A DNA stretch of 29,543 nt from Clostridium sp. UBA4108 (GTDB lineage Bacteria; Bacillota; Clostridia; Clostridiales; Clostridiaceae), in NCBI GenBank assembly GCA_002381695.1, contig DFXM01000017.1:1-29543 (forward strand), written 5' to 3'. Shown one piece after another: positions 6,681 through 14,114 of the stretch. The position numbers were made by a program, and so were the translations under genes. A model generated the notes under the pieces. It had not been told where the DNA came from. It saw only the letters and a program-made list of their open reading frames with translations, and made no database searches. Positions within the stretch are counted from its first letter, which is position 1. Each line of letters starts with the position of its first letter.

Positions 6681-7373
6681 TTGAAAAGGAAAAGATTTCT
6701 AAGAAGTATTGTTTTGGTAAGTATAATTATTTTTATGTTTAGCATAAGTGAATATACTGTTAAATCAGCTTCGAAAGTCAATTCTAATAAAGATCTTGTT
6801 ATATTAGTAGATGTTGGTGAAGAAAAACTTTATTTAATAGATACAGAGGAAAATATAATTTTAAAGAAATACAGTATAGCTAGTGGTAAACCAGAAACAC
6901 CTTCTCCAATAGGGACATGGAAAGTCGTTAGTATGGAAAAATGGAGTGGAGCATTTGGGACCAGGTGGCTTGAATTAAATGTACCTTGGGGGAAATTTGG
7001 AATTCATGGAACAAATAGACCAGGAACAATTGGTTCTGAAGCTTCTCATGGTTGTATTAGAATGTTTAATAAAGATGTTGAGGAATTATATGATTATGTG
7101 AATCATGGAATGAGAGTAATCATATATGCAGGGCCCAATGGACCATTCGAAGATGGATTGAAAACTCTAAAACCTGGAAATAGAGGTTCAGCTGTTTTAG
7201 AGGTACAGAAGAAGATGAAAGAGAAAGGATATTATCAAGGAGATTTAGATGGTATATATGGAGATTATATGAAACAATATGTAATAAAATTTAGAAAAGA
7301 TAATAATCTTACAATTAGTCATAATATAGATAATGAGTTTTATGAAAAAATTGGAATAAGGCTAATAGATTAA
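6681..7373 (+). CDS. L,D-transpeptidase (YkuD) with C-terminal peptidoglycan-binding domain
   Basis: This 230-aa envelope enzyme has an N-terminal signal/anchor helix (residues about 6-30), a YkuD domain (about 38-150) and a PG_binding_1 domain (about 163-225, LKPGNRGSAVLEVQKKMKEK). The YkuD catalytic signature is complete: His109 in IHGTNRP and the SHGCIRM box with His123, Cys125 (nucleophile) and Arg127. Such enzymes make 3-3 cross-links in peptidoglycan or attach proteins, and resist most penicillins. Translation probably begins at the TTG at 6681, with GAGGTG (6669-6674) six bases upstream; no ATG or GTG is available in frame before the signal peptide. It is a single gene; a leader repeat with a terminator-like hairpin begins 14 bases downstream. 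Confidence 0.92.
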   Translation: MKRKRFLRSIVLVSIIIFMFSISEYTVKSASKVNSNKDLVILVDVGEEKLYLIDTEENIILKKYSIASGKPETPSPIGTWKVVSMEKWSGAFGTRWLELNVPWGKFGIHGTNRPGTIGSEASHGCIRMFNKDVEELYDYVNHGMRVIIYAGPNGPFEDGLKTLKPGNRGSAVLEVQKKMKEKGYYQGDLDGIYGDYMKQYVIKFRKDNNLTISHNIDNEFYEKIGIRLID

Positions 7374-7386
7374 AATAAATAAAAAA

Positions 7387-7520
7387 TTAGAGTATCGTAT
7401 TATTCATAAATGAATTTTACGGTATTTTTGTTTCGCAATTCAAATAAAGGATTCAACATGATTAAAGGGCTAACTAATTAATAGCAATGTTCTTTGAAAA
7501 TTGAACAATGCTATGTTAAA
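7387..7520 (+). repeat. Shared leader repeat (best-preserved copy, upstream of Nudix gene)
   Basis: A hairpin ATCGTATTATTCAT / ATGAATTTTACGGTAT followed by TTTTTGTTT looks like a terminator for the preceding gene. It continues into CGCAATTCAAATAAAGGATT, ATGATTAAAGGGCTAACTAA and ATGTTCTTTGAAAATTGAAC. The first Nudix start is about 230 bases from the hairpin, the same distance as from the 8754 hairpin to the methyltransferase. Confidence 0.65.
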
Positions 7521-7620
7521 AATTATTTGTTTTTACATAATTTACATAGTACAATTATATGTACAATGCGTAACTATAAGATGTTACGAAGAAAAGATTA
7601 TTTATATAATAGACAGGAGA

Positions 7621-8097
7621 ATGTCTGTGGAAGAGCAAGATATAGTATTTAAAACGAATCAAGGTTGCTTTATTTATAGAGTTGCGGCAATTATTATCGA
7701 AGACAATAAACTGCTTATGGCAAAACATAAAGATTATCCATATTATTATACAGTGGGTGGAAAGGTTAGAGTAAATGAGACTTCAGAGGAAGCCGTTATC
7801 CGTGAGGCTTATGAGGAAACAGGAATTGAATTTCAAATTGATAGACTATCCTTTATCCAAGAACGATTTTTTGAAATAACAGGAGAACATCATCATGAAA
7901 TTGTCTTTTACTTCTTAATGAAAGAAAATACCAATATAGATTTATCTTGTAAAAGTTTTACGGATCAAGGACCCAAAGAAAGTATGCATTGGTTGCCTAT
8001 CGAAAGTTTAGATAAAATTTATCTAATCCCAGAGTTCTTTAAAACTAAATTATTAGACAATATGGTAGGTATTGAACATATTATTTCAAAAGAATAA
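7621..8097 (+). CDS. Nudix hydrolase
   Basis: With the start at 7621 the protein has 158 residues and begins MSVEEQDIVF. The Nudix box is complete at residues 47-69 (G-x5-E-x7-REAYEETGI, with metal-binding glutamates 65 and 66), preceded by the usual strand VAAIIIEDNKLLMAKH and followed by FYFLMKENT and MHWLPIESL, which are typical of small MutT/YjhB-like pyrophosphohydrolases. AGGAG lies just before this ATG, with an unusually short gap; the frame stays open upstream to an ATG at 7501, but that extension is hydrophobic, unlike the family, and falls in the repeated leader. The substrate is unknown. It is a single gene. Confidence 0.85.
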   Translation: MSVEEQDIVFKTNQGCFIYRVAAIIIEDNKLLMAKHKDYPYYYTVGGKVRVNETSEEAVIREAYEETGIEFQIDRLSFIQERFFEITGEHHHEIVFYFLMKENTNIDLSCKSFTDQGPKESMHWLPIESLDKIYLIPEFFKTKLLDNMVGIEHIISKE

Positions 8098-8234
8098 TAT
8101 TGTTGATTATAAGCATAGCCTTCAGTTAACTATCTTCATATAGGGTGTTCTAGTAAGGTTGTGTATAGTTATTAAAGTGAAATAACTAAAATAGTTATAT
8201 ATTAAATTAATGTGTTTAAAAAGAGGGATTAAAG

Positions 8235-8722
8235 ATGAGAAAAAAATTAAAGATTTTCTTTTTATGTTTGGCAAGTTTGATAGTAATAATACTTCTGACA
8301 TTTATACCTACGCTAAATTTAAAAACTACAAATATGGTAGAACTTACAAATGAACATTTTATAATTTTTTATGAAAAGCAAGATGAGGATGCTGCGATTG
8401 ATATTAGTAATAGGTTACAAAAGGGATATAGTTATATTTCGGAATCAGCAGGGATAAGTTCTAAATATAAAACTGAAGTTTATCTTTATAATAATCAAAA
8501 TAAGCTTCATATGAAGATACAAAAATAACTAATCCAATTACTTTTGGTAATAATGGCATGTATCCAGTTTCATATACGTATATTGAATTCTTGGACAAAA
8601 CATATGGTATGAAAAAAACTTGTCAGTTAGTTAAGGATCTAGATTATATAAATACATTTGGTAAAAGTGAAAAAGATATATATGAAGAATGGCTGAAGTT
8701 TTTAAATAAAAACTATTTATAA
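8235..8722 (+). pseudogene. Peptidase-MA-like anchored protein, internally deleted and frameshifted
   Basis: The first frame (8235-8528, good AGAGGGATT site upstream) encodes a signal anchor (residues 5-27) and a domain start of the type ELTNEHFIIFYEKQDEDAAI...NRLQKGYSYI...TEVYLYNNQNKL, which resembles the N-terminus of peptidase MA-like (M1-related) lipoproteins. It stops at KIQK. A second frame, read from about 8516 to 8722, continues ITNPITFGNNGMYPVSYTYI EFLDKTYG...FGKSEKDIYEEWLKFL, the usual C-terminal end of the same family. The middle, which should hold the HExxH zinc site, is absent. I infer an internal deletion of perhaps 100 codons joined out of frame; the gene cannot make an active protease. 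Confidence 0.6.
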
Positions 8723-8753
8723 TTAAATTCAATAGCTACAAAACCAAATAGTA

Positions 8754-8925
8754 TCTCAAGATATCGTGTTATTCAGAAGTGGATTTCACGGTATTTTTAT
8801 TTTGTAATTTGATTGTAGGATGAAATAAGTAATAGAAATATTCTCTGAAAATTAAATAATGCAGTGTTTTAAGATTATTAGAGGTTCCATATAGCTATAA
8901 AAATATATATGGAATATGGTATAAT
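8754..8925 (+). repeat. Shared leader repeat (copy upstream of methyltransferase)
   Basis: Hairpin ATCGTGTTATTCAG / GTGGATTTCACGGTAT plus TTTTTATTTT, then ATATTCTCTGAAAATTAAAT and AATGCAGTGTTTT, and finally the extended -10 box TGG-TATAAT (8917-8925), 63 bases before the methyltransferase start. The -10 context ATATGGTATAATTTTC matches ATATGATATAATTTTC at 2444-2459. Confidence 0.6.
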
Positions 8926-8987
8926 TTTCATATTGATTAAGTTAGAGTCTTAAAATATGGCGAAATATATGAAGGTGAGATATTAAT

Positions 8988-9560
8988 ATGGAGTACATGG
9001 GAAATAAAGAATACTGGGATGAAAAATTTTACAATAGGAGTAATAATCCATTAAATCCTGAAAAAACATTAGTTGAGAATATAAAATTTCTTAAAAATGG
9101 TTCTGTTCTTGATATCGCTTGTGGAGATGGCAGAAATACATTGTTTCTGATTGAAAATGGATTTGAAGTAACAGGAGTTGATTTCAGTAGTAAAGCACTT
9201 GCTCGTTTGAAAATGTTTGCTAAAAGGAACAATTATTCTGTTAAGACAAAAGAAATAGATTTAAGTATAGCCAATTCATTAATGACTATTGGGATATTTG
9301 ATAATATTTTAATTAATCATTATAGATTGAACAAGGAACAGCTTGTAGATATAGAAAATCATCTAACTGATGATGGCATTTTATTTATTTGTGGTTTTGG
9401 AGATAAGCATAAGGTTGACTCAAAGATCAGAAAAGATGATTTAATTCATCCAACTGACCTTAAAGATATAAATAAGTCATTTGAATTGATTAACTATATT
9501 GAAAATAAAGATGATAGAGGATTTTTTGTTACTTATATTTTTCGTAAGAAGAAAAGTTAA
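8988..9560 (+). CDS. Class I SAM-dependent methyltransferase
   Basis: This 190-aa cytoplasmic protein has the seven-strand methyltransferase fold: N-terminal EYWDEKFYNRSNNPLNP, motif I VLDIACGDGRNT (residues 40-51), the acidic residue after strand 2 in VTGVDFSSKAL (Asp65), and a motif IV-like FDNILINHY. The N-terminus and motif I resemble the TehB/Tam group, which methylates small molecules (e.g. tellurite or carboxylates); the acceptor here cannot be named. The start ATG at 8988 follows GAAGGTGAG by about 11 bases; an in-frame ATG at 8997 is an alternative. Transcription is likely from the extended -10 at 8917-8925. It is a single gene. Confidence 0.85.
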   Translation: MEYMGNKEYWDEKFYNRSNNPLNPEKTLVENIKFLKNGSVLDIACGDGRNTLFLIENGFEVTGVDFSSKALARLKMFAKRNNYSVKTKEIDLSIANSLMTIGIFDNILINHYRLNKEQLVDIENHLTDDGILFICGFGDKHKVDSKIRKDDLIHPTDLKDINKSFELINYIENKDDRGFFVTYIFRKKKS

Positions 9561-9579
9561 TACTTCATATTCTTATTTG

Positions 9580-9670
9580 ACGAACTAAATAATGTTTTTG
9601 AAAACTGAATAATATGATATTAAAAATATACTCTGTATAGATATTTGTTTGGTATTATATTATATAATTT
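9580..9670 (+). repeat. Shared leader repeat lacking the hairpin (upstream of second Nudix gene)
   Basis: GACGAACTAAATAATGTTTT, GAAAACTGAATAATATGATA, TTAAAAATATACTCTGTATA and GATATTTG run parallel to 2366-2440; both copies end in a TATATAATTT or GATATAATTT box. The terminator-like hairpin seen in other copies is missing. Confidence 0.6.
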
Positions 9671-9761
9671 GAAAATATTAATTGATATATTGTAAAATAA
9701 TTCAAATTACTAGATAAAATTTGTAATTAATAAATTTCCATTGGATGAAGGAGAGAAGTAA

Positions 9762-10253
9762 ATGAAAAAATTAAATACTTTGGGAGAAAAAATAAATGGT
9801 GATTTTATAGAAAGAAATAGAGCTGCAGGTATAGTGCTAAATGATAAAAAAGAAATGATTCTAATGAATTTAACAAACATGTATTTTCATATGTTACCAG
9901 GTGGTGGAGTAGATTCAAATGAAAGTATGGAAGAAGCTTTATATCGAGAGTTAAAAGAAGAAACAGGTGCAAATATTCAAATTATTAGTGAGTTAGGCAT
10001 AGTCGTTGAAAACTTACAAGAAAGAAAAATAAAGCAAATTACATATTTTTATCTTACAAAAGTAGTTGGAGAAATTCAAGAGCCTAATTTTATGCCAGAT
10101 GAATTAGAACAAGGGTATCAAGTAGAATGGTACTTAATAGATGAGGCTATAAAAATTCTTGAGGAAGAAAATGAGTACGAAGAATACATAAAGCAAAGAG
10201 AATTAGTAGCAATAAAAGAAGCAAAAAAATACTTAGAGGAAAATAATTTATAA
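9762..10253 (+). CDS. Nudix hydrolase
   Basis: The 163-aa protein carries a full Nudix box at residues 48-70 (G-x5-E-x7-RELKEETGA) after LPGGGVD, with the preceding strand AAGIVLNDKKEMILMNLT and the following IKQITYFYLTKVVG. The helix-rich acidic C-terminus (EEENEYEEYIKQREL) is unusual but harmless. AAGGAGAG seven to nine bases upstream of the ATG fixes the start. It shares only the Nudix box with the other Nudix protein at 7621, so the two are not recent duplicates. The substrate is unknown. Confidence 0.87.
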   Translation: MKKLNTLGEKINGDFIERNRAAGIVLNDKKEMILMNLTNMYFHMLPGGGVDSNESMEEALYRELKEETGANIQIISELGIVVENLQERKIKQITYFYLTKVVGEIQEPNFMPDELEQGYQVEWYLIDEAIKILEEENEYEEYIKQRELVAIKEAKKYLEENNL

Positions 10254-10464
10254 TTTCAGCTTCATCTAACAAAGTCGCGTAGTTCGTTGATATATTAGAA
10301 TTTTATATAATACCAAGCTTTAGGAGAAAAGGACTTTGAGTTAAATTATATAATTTCATCAAGCAGGAATTCATTAGTTGTTGAATAAAAACCTGGTAAT
10401 AGATTTATTTTAAAGATGTAGACCTCTTTAAAATTAAGGTTATGTCTTAATTTAGTGCTGAATT

Positions 10465-10493
10465 TTGATATGCTCTTTTAAACATAGTATAAT
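10465..10493 (+). promoter_or_regulatory. Sigma-A type promoter of the VOC gene
   Basis: TTGATA, a 17-base spacer and TATAAT, 33 bases before the VOC start codon. The rest of the 272-base gap 10254-10525 shows no gene or clear hairpin. Confidence 0.7.
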
Positions 10494-10525
10494 AAGCATG
10501 TATTTATAGATTTGGAGGTTACATT

Positions 10526-10930
10526 ATGAGCATAAAAATGATACATCATGTTTGTATTCAAACAGAAAAATATAAGGAATCCTTAGATTTCTATACAAGA
10601 ATTTTAGGATTTGAGATAGTAATAGAAACTCCCAAATTTCATGAAAGAGCCTTTAACACATGGCTAAAATTAGGAGATTTCATGATTGAATTACAAACTG
10701 CTAAAAAAGGACAAGTATTAAATCAATGGAGCTCCTTAAATGAAGGAATTGTACATATGTGTTTTTTAGTAGAAAATGTGCAAGAGGAATATGAAAGAAT
10801 TAAGAGTTTAGGATATACAAGTTTCAAAAATAAAAATGGAGAAGAGATTTATAAAGTAGAAGGAGGATATCTATTTAAAGTTAAAGCACCAGAGGGTACT
10901 GAAATTGAAATTAGAGATACACTAATGTAA
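10526..10930 (+). CDS. VOC family protein (glyoxalase/bleomycin resistance-like)
   Basis: This 134-aa protein is a single vicinal-oxygen-chelate unit with two beta-alpha-beta-beta-beta repeats: IHHVCIQTEKYKESLDFYTR ILGFEIV at the start and VHMCFLVENVQEEYERIKSL in the second half, ending KAPEGTEIEIRD. Candidate metal ligands are His7 or His8, a histidine at the start of repeat two (GIVHMCF) and the glutamate in EGTEIEI. Such proteins isomerise, cleave or sequester small molecules; lactoylglutathione lyase-like activity is one option, but nothing here fixes it. TTTGGAGG is nine bases upstream of the ATG. The stop is 35 bases before the VanY-type gene, so the two may share a transcript. Confidence 0.85.
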   Translation: MSIKMIHHVCIQTEKYKESLDFYTRILGFEIVIETPKFHERAFNTWLKLGDFMIELQTAKKGQVLNQWSSLNEGIVHMCFLVENVQEEYERIKSLGYTSFKNKNGEEIYKVEGGYLFKVKAPEGTEIEIRDTLM

Positions 10931-10965
10931 ATTTAAAGTAAAAATGCTTATGAAGAGGTTTAGAT

Positions 10966-12444
10966 ATGATTAATAAAAGGATAAAGGCACTAATATCTGC
11001 ATGTGCAATTTGCACAGGAGTAATGGCAGCTACAATAAACCAAAATGTAGAGCTTAGTGGAGGATTAGACAATATCAGTGACGTATACGAAAATGTGAAT
11101 TATGAATATGAAAAACTAAATACACAAGATAAAAGATTAGCTAATGGAATAGTTTATATAAACACTGATACAGGTAGTTTTGCTACTAATGCTAATAAAA
11201 TAAATTATCAAATTGATCCATTAAAAACAAATAATTTTTCAGAGAAAGTAATTCCAGTAGAATTAAAAACATCAAAAACAAACCATTCTGTTGTGAGATT
11301 ATCAACCAATAAATTACCATATAACGTACTGGCAAACAATTCAAATCCCATAGGAAAGTACGTTCCACCTAATTTAACTGTTGTTAAAGTTTGGGGACAA
11401 GGAAATAATTATCTAGATAATATAGCGGCTTCTCAGATGGAGAAAATGTTTGCAGATGCAAAGAAGTCTGGAATAAAATTATACCTAGTATCTGGATACA
11501 GAAGTTACAGCCAACAACAGACTGTATGGAATAACAGCGTGAGAACACAGGGGAAAGCTCATACAGAAAAGTATGTTGCATACCCAGGGAAATCTGAGCA
11601 TCAGACAGGTTTCTCTGCTGATATAACTGGTGCAAGTTATAAAGGATTAGAAGAAAGATTTGACAAAACAAAAGAATATAAATGGCTATCAGCAAATGCT
11701 CACAAGTATGGATTTATTTTAAGATATCCGAAGGGAAAATCACAAATAACTGGATATGAATATGAACCATGGCACTATCGGTATCTAGGCGTGGAATTAG
11801 CTGCTCAAGTGAAAAGTTCAGGGCTCACATATGAAGAATATTTAACAAATTTAGGTATAACTTATGCTAAAAATCCAGCTCATATAAACCAGTTGTATAA
11901 AGATGCCTATGATGCTACACAAAATGCCATATCAAATAGAAGTCAATATTCCATAAATCTAGCTAGGGAAGCAATAATTAAACTTAAAGGAACCTCTGTA
12001 GAAAGCTGGGCAATGACTGAGTTTTCTAAGCAAGTTGATACAGTTCAGCACCCTTATTTAGTAAAAATAGTGAATTCTATAAACAAAGCTGAGGAATCTT
12101 TACTACAGAGAGATATTGATGAGGCTAGATTAACTATTGATAAAGACCTTCCAGATGTATGGAGATATTCATACAGCTCAGGTATTGATAAAATACAGCA
12201 AAGGATGATGGATACAGCAGAAGATTTATTGGATAAGGCAAAAGCTTCGAATCAAGAAGAAGATATTCAGGCAGCTAAGGAAATGCTTCTAGATATATCA
12301 ACTGCTTCAAATAATGATATCAGCAGGTGGGCAATGAATTTATTGTCTCATATAAGCAACGATGGTAATTCCATACTGGAATCTATGGAAATAAACTCTG
12401 TAATTAATGATAAATTATTGAAGAATTTATATGTCTTATATTAG
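10966..12444 (+). CDS. Secreted D-alanyl-D-alanine carboxypeptidase, VanY-like (peptidase M15B)
   Basis: This 492-aa enzyme starts with a signal peptide (KRIKALISACAICTGVMAA). Residues about 135-285 are an M15B domain that removes the terminal D-Ala of peptidoglycan stem peptides: SGYRSYSQQQTVW (substrate-binding Arg179), then SEHQTGFSADI with zinc ligands His212 and Asp219, and EPWHYRYLG with catalytic Glu267 and the third ligand His270. Residues 290-492 form an extra helical region (repeating AREAIIKLKGT, AEESLLQRDIDEARL, AAKEMLLDIS) not needed for catalysis, perhaps a wall-binding or spacer segment. The linker before the domain is Thr/Asn-rich. GAAGAGG lies about 9 bases before the ATG. 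It is the last native gene before the GC-rich insertion. Confidence 0.9.
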   Translation: MINKRIKALISACAICTGVMAATINQNVELSGGLDNISDVYENVNYEYEKLNTQDKRLANGIVYINTDTGSFATNANKINYQIDPLKTNNFSEKVIPVELKTSKTNHSVVRLSTNKLPYNVLANNSNPIGKYVPPNLTVVKVWGQGNNYLDNIAASQMEKMFADAKKSGIKLYLVSGYRSYSQQQTVWNNSVRTQGKAHTEKYVAYPGKSEHQTGFSADITGASYKGLEERFDKTKEYKWLSANAHKYGFILRYPKGKSQITGYEYEPWHYRYLGVELAAQVKSSGLTYEEYLTNLGITYAKNPAHINQLYKDAYDATQNAISNRSQYSINLAREAIIKLKGTSVESWAMTEFSKQVDTVQHPYLVKIVNSINKAEESLLQRDIDEARLTIDKDLPDVWRYSYSSGIDKIQQRMMDTAEDLLDKAKASNQEEDIQAAKEMLLDISTASNNDISRWAMNLLSHISNDGNSILESMEINSVINDKLLKNLYVLY

Positions 12445-12484
12445 GCTATTTTACTTTCATAGCACCTAAGTAAATCTAACCTTC

Positions 12485-12535
12485 CTACAAATGCTTTGCT
12501 TAGCAATAATATGTAGTTCTAAAATTAACAACCAT
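12485..12535 (+). repeat. Possible degenerate left half of an ATTATACAAATAGGCTT element
   Basis: CTACAAATGCTTTGCTTAGC then AATAATATGTAGTTCTAAAA resembles ATACAAATAGGCTTAAATAA TATGAAGTTCAATTT of the complete elements. The matching right half is beyond the GC-rich insertion at 19391-19433. Confidence 0.3.
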
Positions 12536-12553
12536 TTGAAATAAAGCCAAAAT

Positions 12554-12596
12554 AAAAGAGACCGTGGATTAATGCCCCGGTTCAATAAGGATGTTT
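12554..12596 (+). repeat. Left imperfect terminal inverted repeat of the GC-rich element
   Basis: The inner part CAATAAGGATGTTT pairs exactly with 19343-19356; the outer AAAAGAGACCG pairs partly with TGGTCTTTT at 19374-19382; the middle is diverged. Confidence 0.5.
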
Positions 12597-12611
12597 TCAG
12601 TTTTTGAGATT

Positions 12612-12645
12612 TGCCGTAGGATTTTTAAGTCCTACGGCTTTTCTC
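12612..12645 (+). terminator. Hairpin at the recombinase 3' end
   Basis: GCCGTAGGA and TCCTACGGC pair perfectly around TTTTTAAG and are followed rightward by TTTTCTCTT. It lies just beyond the stop of the minus-strand recombinase remnant. Confidence 0.5.
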
Positions 12646-12650
12646 TTGTC

Positions 12651-12800
12651 TTAAACTCTGCTCACAAAATTGAAATATACATCAACCTGCTGGGTATAGT
12701 TTTTCTTCTTGTGTGGCTCATAACGCTCATGCACCACAATCTTTTCAACGAACTCCCTCACGATTTCAGGAGTTAACTCCTGAAGATGGGTGTACGCATC
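12651..12800 (-). pseudogene. Large serine recombinase, C-terminal remnant
   Basis: Forty-nine codons and a stop read DAYTHLQELTPEIVREFVEK IVVHERYEPHKKKNYTQQVD VYFNFVSRV. The ELTPEIVREFVEKIVVHE stretch is the DUF4368-type C-terminal segment of large serine recombinases (TnpX/TndX-like) that move clostridial mobilizable and conjugative transposons. The frame is closed by a stop upstream of 12801, and the catalytic serine domain, recombinase domain and zinc ribbon are absent. It points toward the left end of the element, the usual place for such a recombinase. Confidence 0.75.
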
Positions 12801-12875
12801 ATATCATTGACTAAAATACAGCATATTATTATGGGGGATATGTAACTTTTCTTTGAAGCCTATTGATTTTTGCCA

Positions 12876-13118
12876 ATGAGTAAACAAAAAGCCGTGACCA
12901 CCGGCTTGCTTCCGTACCCCGTGATACCGGTGGCGATTCACAGCAAAGTGGACGCCATCAATGTTGTACTGAAACATTTTGAGGTCTACATAATGGCCTT
13001 GTACGCAAGGCGATTATACGAAGAAAACGGCCAGCCCTATTTATGTGTTGACGAGGGATTGCGGCGCAGACTGGATAGCAAGCCGATTGCCGGAATACTG
13101 ACATTTAACGCCGCCTAG
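12876..13118 (+). CDS. HTH_16 conjugative-transposon regulatory protein (Tn916 Orf8-like)
   Basis: The 80-aa protein reads MSKQKAVTTGLLPYPVI...DAINVVLKHFEVYIMALYARRLY...LCVDEGLRRRLDSKPIAGIL, matching the short helix-turn-helix proteins (HTH_16) encoded beside a sigma-like gene in Tn916/Tn1549-family elements, where they take part in control of transfer or excision. Length is normal. No ribosome binding site lies near the ATG; the closest purine-rich run is about 40 bases upstream, so its expression is doubtful. Its usual partner, the sigma-like gene, is now 5.4 kb away at the other end of the cargo and frameshifted. Confidence 0.75.
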   Translation: MSKQKAVTTGLLPYPVIPVAIHSKVDAINVVLKHFEVYIMALYARRLYEENGQPYLCVDEGLRRRLDSKPIAGILTFNAA

Positions 13119-13186
13119 CATCTTTAGCCTGTGCTGGAGCGTGAACTACCTTCCACACTCCCGTATTTTTTGTTTTATACCTCAGT

Positions 13187-13215
13187 TTGTATATTTCTGT
13201 CAAAAGAAATATAAT
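13187..13215 (+). promoter_or_regulatory. Sigma-A type promoter for the HTH-regulator-kinase operon
   Basis: TTGTAT, a 17-base spacer and TATAAT, ending 21 bases before the GTG start at 13237. Confidence 0.6.
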
Positions 13216-13236
13216 AAAGTTATGGAGGTGTTATGC

Positions 13237-13431
13237 GTGGATTATATAACGACAAAAGAAGCAGCAAAAAATTGGGGAATCACAGACAGAATGGTAGTGT
13301 ACCATTGCTCTGCCGGGCGGATTAAGGGAGCTAAAAAAATGGGAAATACATGGCTTGTTCCTGCTGACGCTGAAAAACCGGCTGACGGACGATATAGGAG
13401 CAGTGGAGTAAAGGATGGTGAAAATAAATGA
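13237..13431 (+). CDS. Small excisionase/MerR-type helix-turn-helix protein
   Basis: This 64-aa protein, MDYITTKEAAKNWGITDRMV..., has the winged-HTH pattern of HTH_17/excisionase-like proteins: a helix (TKEAAKNWGI), a recognition helix (TDRMVVYHCSAGRIKGAKK) and the wing GNTWLVPADAEKPADGR. I choose the GTG at 13237 because GGAGGTG (13224-13230) is six bases upstream; longer in-frame versions begin before the promoter or inside this ribosome binding site. The last codons overlap the response-regulator start (ATGA at 13428), so the two are translationally coupled. It may be an extra DNA-binding partner of the two-component system or a recombination directionality factor captured with it; the coupling favours the first. 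Confidence 0.75.
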   Translation: MDYITTKEAAKNWGITDRMVVYHCSAGRIKGAKKMGNTWLVPADAEKPADGRYRSSGVKDGENK

Positions 13432-14114
13432 AACGGATATTTTTGGTTGAGGACGATAAGGCAATCGCCAAAAACCTTGTGCTTTTGCTCCGCGCGGAGG
13501 GATTTACAGTTACTCACACCACCACGCAGAAAGAGGCTCTTTCTGTGGTTGACGAGAATAAATTTGACTTGGCGCTTGTTGATATTTCCTTGCCTGATGG
13601 AAATGGCTTTACGGTTTGCACGGAAATCAAAGAAACAGGGGATATTCCCGTTATCTTTCTGACGGCTTCCGGCGATGAGGCGAGTGTTGTTACCGGGCTG
13701 AACATGGGTGCAGACGACTATATCACCAAGCCTTTTCGTCCGCGTGAATTGATTGCGCGAATTGGAACCGCCTTGCGAAAAAGCGGGCGTTTCGGGTCGG
13801 ACTTTGAAATCCGCGGGCTTCATGTCGATACGGCAAGCGGCGTTGTGAAAAAAAACGGTAACGAGGTTTTTCTTTCAGCATTAGAATACCGCTTGTTGCT
13901 GGTGTTTATTAACAACCCTAAAAGTATTATCACGAGGAGCAGGCTGCTTGATGAATTGTGGGACGCTGCGGGCGAGTTTGTAAATGACAATACATTGACT
14001 GTGTACATTAAACGCCTGCGGGAGAAGATAGAGAAAAACCCCGCAAGCCCGCAAATCATTCTGACCGTTCGCGGGACGGGGTATAGATTGGGGGGCGAGT
14101 ATGCTTCGGAATAG
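13428..14114 (+). CDS. OmpR/PhoB family response regulator (VanR/BceR-like)
   Basis: The 228-aa protein has a receiver domain (about residues 1-115) with the acidic pair Glu8/Asp9-10, phosphoacceptor Asp52 (LVDISLPDGNG), Thr79 (FLTAS) and Lys101 (ITKPF), then a C-terminal winged helix (about 128-222; LSALEYRLLLVFINNP, LDELWDAAGEFVNDNTLTVY, RGTGYRLG). All signalling residues are present. It starts within the stop of the HTH gene and ends 14 bases inside the kinase gene, so HTH, regulator and kinase form one tightly coupled operon. By analogy with other kinase-ABC modules it probably activates the transporter promoter in the 15091-15172 gap. Confidence 0.95.
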   Translation: MKRIFLVEDDKAIAKNLVLLLRAEGFTVTHTTTQKEALSVVDENKFDLALVDISLPDGNGFTVCTEIKETGDIPVIFLTASGDEASVVTGLNMGADDYITKPFRPRELIARIGTALRKSGRFGSDFEIRGLHVDTASGVVKKNGNEVFLSALEYRLLLVFINNPKSIITRSRLLDELWDAAGEFVNDNTLTVYIKRLREKIEKNPASPQIILTVRGTGYRLGGEYASE

